A stretch of 64,000 nt of DNA, taken from assembly GCF_052324685.1 (NCBI RefSeq), contig NC_135228.1, forward strand, positions 10,023,386-10,087,385. The letters run 5' to 3'. The position numbers and the translations under genes are program-made. The notes beneath the pieces are model-generated. The model did no database searches. It saw only the letters and a program-made list of their open reading frames with translations, and was not told the DNA's origin. Shown piece after piece: positions 22,355-32,139 of this stretch. This DNA is from Brachyhypopomus gauderio. Taxonomy: Eukaryota; Chordata; Actinopteri; Gymnotiformes; Hypopomidae. Every line of letters begins with the position of its first letter. Position 1 is the stretch's first letter.

Positions 22355-25300
22355 TAGAATTCAAGCACTTGTACGTCACTTTAAATGTCCATTTCAATAT
22401 TTCCCTGAACGCTAAACATAATTAAGTTAAATATTTATACATATACTCGAAATAATTTGCTTTTTATTTACATTATTTAATGGTTGTTTATTTTCAAAAC
22501 GCCCAATCTTAACGTCTTCACGTTCTCTCATTTTTCGTCCTGGAATTACATTTGTTGTGAAATGAAGTAGTACTTTAGCCTAAATTCCAGCACTTTTCAA
22601 ATACATTAAAATTCGACTTTCTTTTCTGCGCTCCAGATTTCTGTATTTACTTTAACTATCCACCACTGTATTTCCCGCTGTTGGACGGGTACCAGCCAGC
22701 TACGGTCGATGCTAGATCAAACCATTTTTCAGTGGGAGGCGGGGGTGTATGCACTTAATGGAAAATATGCAGATAGGTAAAAAAAACATATATTTTAGCC
22801 ATTGAGCTTATGTTGAGTACAAAAATTTATATTAATGAAAGATTTCAAGATTATTTAAAATTATAGACTTTAAATAAAAAATAAATTGCTGGGCTCTTTG
22901 ATGGGCCCCCCTGGCCCTGGGGCCCGGGACAACAGACCCGGTTGTCCCCCCCTGTCGACGGGGCTGACCCTACTTTAAACTGAGATAAAGTTTAAATTCA
23001 GAGATAAAGTTTATTTATCTCTGATCCATATCTATGAGTTACTAGTTCGCTCTGGCGCCAACCACTGGCGATCGATCTCGATATAATACTTAATTTGTGT
23101 CCATTTTACAGGCCGCCCGGTAACAACTTACGTTCGCTAACCCCGCCACCCCCTCCAGGTTCAAATCTCACTTCAAGCGATCTTGAAAAGTTGGCAACCC
23201 TGAATAAATAGGTAAATAGATCATTAAAATGGACTACTAAATAGAGGAAACCATACAACATTTACTCCCTATTGTAATGTACTCACAAAAAAGCAAAAAC
23301 ACACCGCAACTTCCATCGCATTTTTTTTAAAAACACCCGCAACATCAAACATTTTAGCCCGCAACAATCACAAAAAAGGCCCGCGAAATCCTGGTGGGAC
23401 TGTCTATAGTCCGACACGTGAAAGTCGCTATTCCTGTAGGGGCACCAGCGGTTACAGTCAGCTGTTTACCGGGAGCCAGAGCGCCGGACATTAGTGGCAA
23501 CCTTAGACTGTTAGCCCATAGGAGATTCTCTAGGATAGTTATTCATGTAGGGGCCAACGATATACAGTCAGAGGTGACTAAGGCTAATGTTAAAGAGGTG
23601 GTTAAATTAGCCTAACTAATATTTAACTAATATTCAGACTTCACACCCAATTATTACCTATATGACCGATCTGAAAATCGGATTAATCAATATTCGATCG
23701 CTCAACTCAAAAGCAGTTTTTGTAAATGACCTTATAACTCACCAGAAAATTGATATTATGTGTCTAACTGAAACGTGGATTCAATCTGGTGATTATTTAA
23801 CACTAAACGAAGCCACTCCTGTGGGATATAGTTATATACATAGACCTAGATTGTCAGGCAGAGGAGGAGGAATATGTATAATATATGGTGATTGTTTAGA
23901 AATTCATCAGAAATACTTAGATATCTCAAACTCATTTGAGATGCAATCTATTAATGTAATTAGTCCATCCGTAAATAAAAGTGCGTTTTCCCTAACAAAT
24001 GTATATAGACCACCAGGGCCTTACTCAGATTTCTTAAAAGATTTCACCGATATTGCAGCAAATTTAGCAGTAAGTAGTGACAAAATAATAATGGTAGGAG
24101 ACTTTAACGTACATTTTGATAATGCGGACGATCCACTGACAAGGGCTTTTACTTCTATATTAAACTCTGTCGGCATTATACAAAACGTAGTAGGACCTAC
24201 ACATTATCAAAATCATACCCTAGATTTAATCTTAACGCTGGGTATCGACGTAGATAATATAAATATACTCCCGCAAACTGTAGCTATCTCTGATCACTAT
24301 TTAGTCCAATTTGAGATTCATCTTAACATAAATACCCGCCCTTCTCCTCGGCAGTGTATAAAGCGCTCGATAAATTCATTAACAGTAACACAGTTTATTG
24401 AAGCCCTCCCTGATTTAACTGCTCTAGCCTACTCGCCATCCGATCCAGGAGTTAGATAGTCTAACCAGCTGCATAGAGAATACCTGCAGATCAGCTCTAG
24501 ATATAGTAGCTCCACTCAAATATAAAAAGACTAGATCTAAAAAGCTCGCCCCGTGGTACACCGACCAAACTAGAAACTTAAAACAAATAGCACGTAAATT
24601 AGAGCGTAAATGGCGATCTACAAAGTTGGAAGTATTCCACTGTGCCTGGAAGGATAGCATTATTGACTACAAACGGGCACTCGCTAAAGCACACTCAGCA
24701 TACCTAGCCTCACTGATAGTATTAAAAAGAAATCTAGGATTGTTTTTATTTTTCTCTATTTCCAAACTTACAAAAAATCAAGCAGGCGCAGAACCTCAGA
24801 TTCCAGTAAACCTCACTGGTAATGTATTTATAGATTTCTTTGATAATAAAATAGAGAATATTAGAAAAAATATAAAACCTTTTATTAGCAATACAACGGG
24901 TATGTCATCTGGTTTGGTTCATATTGATTTAAATTACAAACTTGATGCTTTTCATCCACTCCCACAATCAGAATTAGAGAAAATAATTTCTTCCTTCAAT
25001 TGTGCTACCTGCACACTAGACTCGGTTCCCTCGAAGTTATTAAAAGAGGTATTACCAGCGGTAACTGAACCTCTTCTAACTATATTTAACTCATCCATTA
25101 CAATAGGTCACATGCCCAAATCATGTAAATTAGCAGTTATTAAACCTCTGATCAAGAAGCCAAATCTTGATCCGACTGTACTATCTAATTATAGACCCAT
25201 TTCAAACACATCATTTATATCTAAGATCATAGAAAAAGCTGTTGCCCAGCAATTATGCCTATCTGCATAGGAATCACATATTTGAAAAATTCCAATCTGG

Positions 25301-25609
25301 TTTTAGGCCCCATCACAGTACTGAAACAGCATTAGTTAAAGTAACAAATGATCTCCTTGCTTCAGATCAAGGCTATGTATCACTGTTAGTGCTTCTTGAT
25401 CATAGGATCCTGCTAGAAAGGTTAGAACGCTGGGTTGGAGTCTCAGGCACAGCCCTTTCATGGTTTTATTCTTACCTAACAAATCGCTATCAGTTTGTAG
25501 AGCTCAATAATATTCCATCTAAACGTACAAAAGTTAAATATGGGGTCCCGTAAGGCTCCATTTTAGGACCACTATTATTTACATTATATATGCTACCATT
25601 GGGCACAGT

Positions 25610-27494
25610 CAGGGGCGGACTGGGACAAAAAATCGGCCCTGGCATTTTTGGACCAGACCGGCCCACTCACACTCGATAACGCTTTTCATACTTTTCAGTT
25701 TTTTGAATGTGTATACCAACAGTTTACACTCTTTAAAACCATGTACCCTAAGCCATGCCAGTTTACAGGAATTAGTGAGAGTGAAATTAAATAATTTTAA
25801 AATCATTAAATACTTTCAAAAAGTTTTGTTTATTAACAGTATGAAAATGCATATTGAACCACTCCATCACAGTAATGAATGCAGCATTCATCCAACTGGG
25901 TGTGCCTATGTGTTTCAGGGAGGAAGACAAGAGAACGAAAGAATAGAGATGAAAAATAAAGGATCAGATGCTAACTCTTCCAAGAGTAGTACTCAATAAA
26001 TTGTGAACTTACCCAGTCAAAAGAATGAATGTATGTTTTTTTTTATCTCAACATAAGGAATTAATTATTGTTGTTTTATCTGAAAAACAGACACACAGCT
26101 GCATTGGCATAATACTGGCAAAAAAAAATGTCATTGTAAAAAATAAGATTTTCTTTAATTAGAGCCTACATTTTCTTTAGCCAGCTAGGCTAAATGGCCC
26201 CAAACACATCCAGGAGAAAAAGTAGCTAAACCTAGGCTTACAAGTTAAACAATCAATGGCCTAATAACAAAATCAGAAAACTGCCCAGTAACTCAGTTTA
26301 ATTGAATGGTGGCTTTAAAAATACACCTAGAAATACTGGATTTATGAAGATTTGTGAAGAGGCACACAGCAGCATTGGCATATGGCACAGGCAATAAACA
26401 AAATTACCATTTTAAAAAGTGTAATTTCCTTTAATTTCTGTACATTGTCCCTAAACACCTCCATAAAAGCTACCAAACATTTCCCCTTCCTACCAAGCAT
26501 AGCCTTAGCCTAGCCTACTACTCACCCCACAAATATTAATAGTATAATAATGAAAATAGAATGCTGCCTGCTGAGTGACTTAGTACTGTTTTTGTTGGTG
26601 AATGGAGGTTTTAAAAGTGTTCTCACATTTAAGACTATTTAGTTCAGAATGGAAGACATAAAAGTACTAAAATAGGCTTATTTTCTCATTCAGTCAGTGT
26701 ACACAAAGTCTTATAATAGAGGTAAGGACGTTATTCACTTATTTTACCTTTTGCATTTACAATACAAACTAACTCGGCCATAGAACATTAGCCAAAATGA
26801 TTTTATTGATGTTTTATCAATTTATCAGATTTGGCAAAGGGTTTGGTTGCTTAACCCTACTCATTTTATAGCTGCTCTGAAAGGAGTCAGGCTTACCGCA
26901 CGTTCAGTACATGTTTCTGTCCACTGGCCACCGTCACCACTGTCATCAGCCACGGGAGCTGATGAAGGCCCTGCTGTGGCAAACATTTGAGTAATTTTTA
27001 TACATTTGGCAGCGTTTACTTGAAGTTCATTCAAGCTTCTTTTTTGTCGTAGTTTCTCTGCACCTCCTTTGCGCTTTTTCTCCATCTCAGATACTCACAT
27101 ACGTTATGTTAATCAACGTTAGATTGCACTACGCACCGGCGCATGGAGGAGGGGGTGTTTGATGATATGATTGGTACAGCTCTGTGTCAGTAAAGAAAAT
27201 AACCAATGGGCTGCATACCAGCGTGTTTAAGGACCGGTAAACTCTCGCGCTGACTTTTTTTTGCCAAATGCATTATGCAGGCAGCAGGAGCATCGCGAAA
27301 GGTGTGTTAATGTGATTCGCCAGACAAGTGTCAATCAGCCAGCCTCCATCTGAATCGGCCCACTGATCTACTTGTTTTATGGGCCGGTCAGACCAATATA
27401 TAAATAGATAAAAAAGTGTCAGGACTGTCGGCCCAAATAGCACGTCGGCCCACCGGGAAAATGCCCGGTATGCCCGATGGCCAGTCCGTCCCTG
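25610..27494 (-). mobile_element. Internally deleted hAT element with perfect 8-bp TSD
   Basis: The termini CAGGGGCGGACTGGGACAA and GATGGCCAGTCCGTCCCTG are inverted repeats. The TSD GGCACAGT occupies 25602-25609 and 27495-27502. Removing it restores the LINE reading from LPLGT to the downstream VNFHCYADD. The only coding remnant is an N-terminal exon on the minus strand (26861-27085), so the element depends on a transposase supplied elsewhere. Confidence 0.92.
26861..27085 (-). pseudogene. N-terminal exon of a ZMYM1/hAT-type transposase
   Basis: The ATG at 27085 opens with MEKKRKGGAEKLRQKRSLNE, then AAKCIKITQMFA, a start characteristic of fish hAT transposases annotated as zinc finger MYM-type 1-like. 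Reading stops at 26861 and no zinc-finger, catalytic or dimerisation segment follows within the element. It is thus the residue of an internally deleted autonomous copy. Confidence 0.65.
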
Positions 27495-27652
27495 GGCACA
27501 GTTATAAACAAACATGGTGTCAATTTTCACTGCTATGCAGATGACACTCAATTTTACATATCAGCCAAACCTGATGACAAACTCAGTTTAGGAAAAATTG
27601 AGGCCTGTGTAAGAGATAATAAATGCTGGATGTCCCTAAACTTCTTCCAACT

Positions 27653-28535
27653 TATTACCGAGTTTGTAAGTTCGTGTGTCTGTGTGTGCGTGCCTGTTTG
27701 TGTGCGCGTGTGTATGTGTGTGCGTGCCTATGTGTGTGCGCGTGTGTGTCAGCTTATTTGGTTGTGAGATGCATTTCTCCGTTTTTGTTGTGAACTATTC
27801 TGTGTTTGGAGTAGAATTCGTTCAGTTCACTTGGTAGTAATAAAAGCCCCATACGTATTTTATTACCGAGTTTGTTTGTAAGTTCGTGTGTCTATGTGTG
27901 TGCGTGCCTGTTTGTGTGCGCGTGTGTATGTGTGTGCGTGCCTATGTGTGTGCGCGTGTGTGTCAGCTTATTTGGTTGTGAGATGCATTTCTCCGTTTTT
28001 GTTGTGAACTATTCTGTGTTTGGAGTAGAATTCGTTCAGTTCACTTGGTAGTAATAAAAGCCCCATACGTATTTTATTACCGAGTTTGTTTGTAAGTTCG
28101 TGTGTCTGTGTGTGCGTGCCTGTGTGTGTGCGCGTGTGTCTGTGTGTCAGCTTACTTGGTTGTGAGATGCATTTCTCCAAGTTTGGTGTGAACTATTCTG
28201 TGTTTGGAGTAGAATTATTTCAGTTCACTTGGTAGTAATAAATGTCCCATACTTATTTTATTACAGAGTTTGTTTGTAAATTCTTATGTGCACATACTGG
28301 AAATTGTAAAGTGTGAAAGTGCCTATGTGTGTGTGTGTGCCTGTGTGTGTGCGCGTGTGTCTGTGTGTGTGTCTGTGTGTGTGCGTGCCTGTGTGCGCGC
28401 GTGTCTGTGTGTGTGTCAGCTTACTTGGTTGTGAGATGCATTTCTCCAAATTTGGTGTGAACTATTCTGTGTTTGGAGTAGAATTATTTCAGTTCAATTG
28501 GTAGTAATAAATATCCCATACTTATTTTATTACAG
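27653..28535 (+). repeat. Four-copy tandem repeat upstream of the piggyBac exon
   Basis: Units begin TATTACCGAGTTTG at about 27653, 27863, 28074 and (as TATTACAGAGTTTG) 28259. Each holds a (TG/CG)n microsatellite, then GCTTATTTGGTTGTGAGATG (or CTTACTTGG), GAACTATTCTGTGTTTGGAG and GGTAGTAATAAA. Unit length ranges from about 183 to 285 bp because of the TG tract. The last unit ends at the splice acceptor TTTTATTACAG that opens the transposase exon, so these are duplications of the 3' end of an intron. Confidence 0.85.
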
Positions 28536-30369
28536 AGTGGATTCTCGTCCAACAACACCTGCCCCACCTACAGACAAGTCCCATTCTCCTCCACCACAAG
28601 GACCTCCTCCATCACCCCCAAAAGCCAGAGCATCTAAGAGGTCAGCCAGACAGCCTGCCAGGTTTTCTGAACCACTCCCACAGACAGCATCATCTGCCCA
28701 GACAAAGAAGAGGCCTCGTTCCACCCATGCAGCACCATCCACTTCAGCACGGTCTACTTCAACACCATCAACATCAACACCATCAACTTCAACGTCGTCT
28801 GCTTCAGCACCTTCTACCTCCTCAGGTACTCTTTCCTGGAAGACGGACAACGAACACGATACAGCTCCATCGATTACAAGGTTTCAGCCTGCAAGGACAC
28901 CAGGACCACAACTGTGTTTTACATCTTCTTACTCTCCTCTGGATTTATTCAAGATGTTTTTCCCTCTTCAAATGGTACAGATGCTCTGCCACAGCACAAA
29001 CAAGCAGGCTGCAAAGAATATAGCTAAAGGGAAAAAGTACAAGTGGTTGGATGTAACTATTGAGGAGTTTTATAAATTTATGGGACTGCTGTTGTACATG
29101 GCACTGGTGAAGATCACAAACATTGCAGATTACTGGAGAAGGGACCACATATTTTCTGTGCCACTGCCAGGAAGGATTATGACACGGGATAGATACAGGA
29201 CTATCTCGTGGAATCTGCATATCAGCGATCCTGACGAAGATATCATAAACGACAGCAAGAAGGGAACACCAGAGCATGATAGACTGTTTCGCCTTAGGCC
29301 CTTGTTGGACACTATAAGAAATGCATGTCAATGCTTTTATCATCCCAGAAAACACCTGGCAGTGGACGAACGGATGGTGGCAACAAAGGCCAAAACGGGA
29401 ATGACGCAGTACATGAAGGCAAAGCCAACAAAATGGGGAGTGAAGCTGTTTGTCCTGGCGGATTCCAGCAATGGCTACACTGTAGACTTTTCAATATATA
29501 CGGGGAAAAGCGACATTACGTCAGGACACGGCCTCTCTCATGACGTTGTTATGTCCCTAGTGAAGCCATCTTATCTCGGCTCAGGTTACCATATTTATAT
29601 GGACAATTTTTACACAAGCCCAAAACTTCTAAAAAGTTTACATGATAAAAAGTTTTATGCCTGTGGGACCTACAGGGACAACCGCAAGGACTGCCCTCAT
29701 ACAGCTGTCAATGCACTCACAAAAAGGTCTACAAGGGGATCCATACGCTGGATCAGAGATGGCCCCATCATTTTTGTAAAGTGGATGGACACTAGAGAGG
29801 TCTCTGTGTGCTCCACCATCCATACTGTTCATGCAGGAGAGTCTGTTCAGCGGAGGGTAAAGCAGGATGGAAGATGGGCAAGAGTCTCTGTCCCCTGCCC
29901 CACACCAATTGTGGAATACAACAAACATATGGGTGGGGTTGACCAGTCAGATCAACTCATTCAGTACTTCTCGGCACAGCACAAAACAATGCGCTGGTAC
30001 AGGACCATATTTTATCACTTTATGGATATTGCAACAACGAACAGTTATATACTCTACAAGGACATGTGTGAGGCCAGAAAACAGAAGTCCATGAGCCACA
30101 GAACTTTTATGGAGACACTGACTGGAGAGCTCTGTGGTGTGCCTCTGAAAACAACCTCCACCAAGACCCGAGCAGGTCATTTACCCCATGCTGGGGGACG
30201 CCTTAGGTGTGAACTCTGCAAGACAATTGGCCAGAGAAAGGACACACCTTGGAGGTGCAGAGAGTGTGAAGTTGCTCTCTGCCTGCAGCCTGATAGAAAC
30301 TGTTTTGCTGCATGGCATGATAATAGGAGACCTGAGGTTGGTGAGCACAGCCGTGGGACAGAGGATTAG
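28536..30369 (+). CDS. piggyBac transposase (PGBD-like), uninterrupted terminal exon
   Basis: A single frame of about 610 codons. Counting from the in-frame TTG at 28498, a Ser/Pro/Thr-rich N-terminus reaches residue 125. The DDE_Tnp_1_7 core follows from SYSPLDLFKMFF. The three catalytic Asp residues are D290 (LAVDERM), D369 (YMDNFYT) and D482 (GGVDQSDQ). A C-terminal Cys-rich finger (CELC...CREC...C...C) lies at 571-602. The first ATG is internal (codon 153), and an acceptor TTTTATTACAG ends at 28535, so the start lies in an upstream exon that is not found. There is no stop or frameshift in the core. Cut-and-paste DNA transposition at TTAA is the known family activity. The left end of the element appears lost. 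Confidence 0.92.
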
Positions 30370-30380
30370 GTTATATATAT

Positions 30381-30383
<3 letters not shown>

Positions 30384-30467
<84 letters not shown>
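30384..30467. repeat. (TA)n microsatellite
   Basis: About 40 TA units in the 3' UTR of the piggyBac gene, followed by a T run. Confidence 0.95.
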
Positions 30468-30470
<3 letters not shown>

Positions 30471-30989
30471 TTTTACTTTTTACTTATATATTGTTTTTAC
30501 TCATGTTTCAGATAGTGTACCTGTATTTTTTTTAGTTATTACAGGATACAGAATGTGTGAACACTAAATGTGCAGTTCCTGTTTGTCACATCAATAAAAT
30601 TTTGGGCAAAATGTCAACCGTGTCACGTTGCGTTCGGTTTATTCCCATAATTGAACAATATGAATATCTTCAAATGTTTCACTACTTTTCTGAACATAAC
30701 ACTTTAGTAAACTTATTTCCAGCACCAATACAGTTGATCTCCATGAGTAAAGGTGTATTACAACATGAAATAACATGTTTTTCTAAAAATCGGAAATGAG
30801 ATTTTCAGATTTCAAGCCATATTTCTTCTTATAATTTCATATTTCTTCTATATTCTGTGACATTTTACATCATTAGGAAGAAAGCTGAGAATGTTCTAAA
30901 CATTTTGATATGAAATATGTGGGTATCATGCTAACATGAAGAAATGTGTATAGACAAATTTGAGTTATATACAATGTCCTGCAAAATGT

Positions 30990-31020
30990 CCTGAAATTGT
31001 CCTGGACCTAGAAGGGTTAA
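30990..31020 (+). repeat. Right terminus and TTAA target site of the piggyBac element
   Basis: CCTAGAAGGG is followed directly by TTAA at 31017-31020. A 3' end in GGG against TTAA is the piggyBac signature. The LINE coding sequence resumes at once (RNALSQDDAEKLVHAF). The matching left end TTAA-CCCTT was not found upstream of the tandem repeats. Confidence 0.75.
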
Positions 31021-31374
31021 GAAATGCATTATCACAGGATGATGCAGAAAAATTGGTGCACGCCTTTGTTAGCTCCAGATTAGATTACTGTAACTCACTA
31101 CTGTCAGGATGTTCAAATAGGAATTTAAATAAACTTCAAATAGTTCAAAATGCCGCAGCCAGGGTTCTGACCAGAACTAGAAAATTTCAGCATATCAGTC
31201 CAGTCCTATCAGCCCTGCATTGGCTCCCAGTTAAATTCCGTATTGACTTTAAAATTCTTTTATTAACTTGTAAAGCATTGCACGGGCTTGCTCCTGAATA
31301 CCTTCAGGAACTTATTTCCTATTATGAACCCCCACGTCCACTAAGATCACAGGGTGCTGGTCTTTTATTAGTTC

Positions 31375-32139
31375 TGTAACGTTTGCTCCGCCCCAACCTG
31401 GGTGAGATCTGTTTTCCTTAGTTTTGGTTTTAGTTGCATTTCCACAGTGTTCTTCTGTCACGCCCCCTGATCCTACCGCCCATTATTAGTCAATCAGCTG
31501 TTTACGTTTAATGTCCTGATTTGTTTGGTTTATATTCCCGTGTGCCCAGTCCTTCCTTGTGAGTCATTCTGGTGTGTACTGTTGCTAGTGTTCGTATGTT
31601 CTGTTCCCCGTGTTTTGATATTTGGACCTGTCCTTGGTATTTAAACTGTGAATATTGCGTGTTCAGTGTTTGGTTGATAGTATCAGGTTTGTTTTGTGTT
31701 GCTTTATAGATCGTCCCATGTTGGGTGTTGTGATCATTCTTGAGTTCGCTCGTTATGGTCCTTCGAGTGTTAGTCAGTACGGTTAGTCTCTTTTGTAAGG
31801 TCTATTTGGCGGTGTTTCGGTTTATTGTATATTTCATCTAGAGTGTGTTTTGTTTGTCTGTTGGTTGTATAAGAACTTGTTCGTCATATGTGTATTTTCT
31901 GCTGTGCCTGAGAGGTGTTACCTGATTAATCTGTGTACTAGTATACACGCTAAGAGTTTTACTGTTACATTCACAGAGTTTCGGTGTCTGAAAGCTCTGA
32001 GTGTTTATGTGAATGTAATGCCTCGCCGTTCAAGAGTGATTCGAGCCAATCTAAGTAGGAGACAGGAGGAAACTCCCCCTCCTACTAATAAATCTGACTC
32101 TCAGCATTTGTGTCCTTCTCCTAGTTCTTGCATGTTACA
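31375..32139 (+). repeat. 5' LTR
   Basis: TGTAACGTTTGC start, CATGTTACA end, 765 bp. The ATG of the Gag-like ORF (32018) lies inside this LTR, so the last 122 bp of the repeat are coding. Confidence 0.93.

Larger units (their letters stand above)
20875..22966. mobile_element. Non-autonomous hAT element with perfect 8-bp TSD
   Basis: It begins CAGGCCCGTTGACAG and ends CTGTCGACGGGGCTG, an imperfect inverted pair. The flanking duplications ACCCTACT are at 20867-20874 and 22967-22974. The sub-terminal GGGGCCCGGGACAA motif occurs at both ends, near 20900 and 22918. Inside is a long foldback (21248-22354). No transposase ORF is evident. Confidence 0.88.
20036..23402. mobile_element. 3.4-kb CAG-ended DNA transposon with 6-bp TSD
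   Basis: It begins CAGACCCTCCAGAAAGTCGCG and ends CGCGAAATCCTGGTGGGACTG, so the termini are imperfect inverted repeats. The TSD is TCTATA at 20030-20035 and 23403-23408. Removing the element and one TSD copy rejoins the LINE esterase motif GDSI to VRHV in frame, which fixes the borders exactly. A short reading near 20246 (MSDENNGKKIGKSSIPVHYM) is the only coding-like part seen. The element carries further nested insertions at 20524-22972. Confidence 0.85.
19616..23615 (+). pseudogene. LINE ORF1: Cys-rich finger plus SGNH/GDSL-type esterase, interrupted
   Basis: ATG at 19616 starts a Cys-rich N-terminus (CSECGMC...ICERC) resembling the PHD-like finger of CR1-type ORF1 proteins. A coiled segment (LVAKVESLERRVHSLL) and a basic linker (SRRRSRRARAAATA) follow. 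The esterase block I motif ETLVIGDSI is reached at 20035. There the 20036-23402 insertion interrupts it. The frame resumes at 23409 with VRHVKV and the esterase block III motif [11 protein letters not shown] near 23545, and stops at 23615. The expected C-terminal third of the esterase is deleted. Finger plus esterase is a known CR1-group ORF1 layout. Confidence 0.75.

Noticed and set aside
27660-28450. Cys/Val-rich open frames
   Set aside because: Readings of (TG)n/(CG)n microsatellites inside the tandem repeat.
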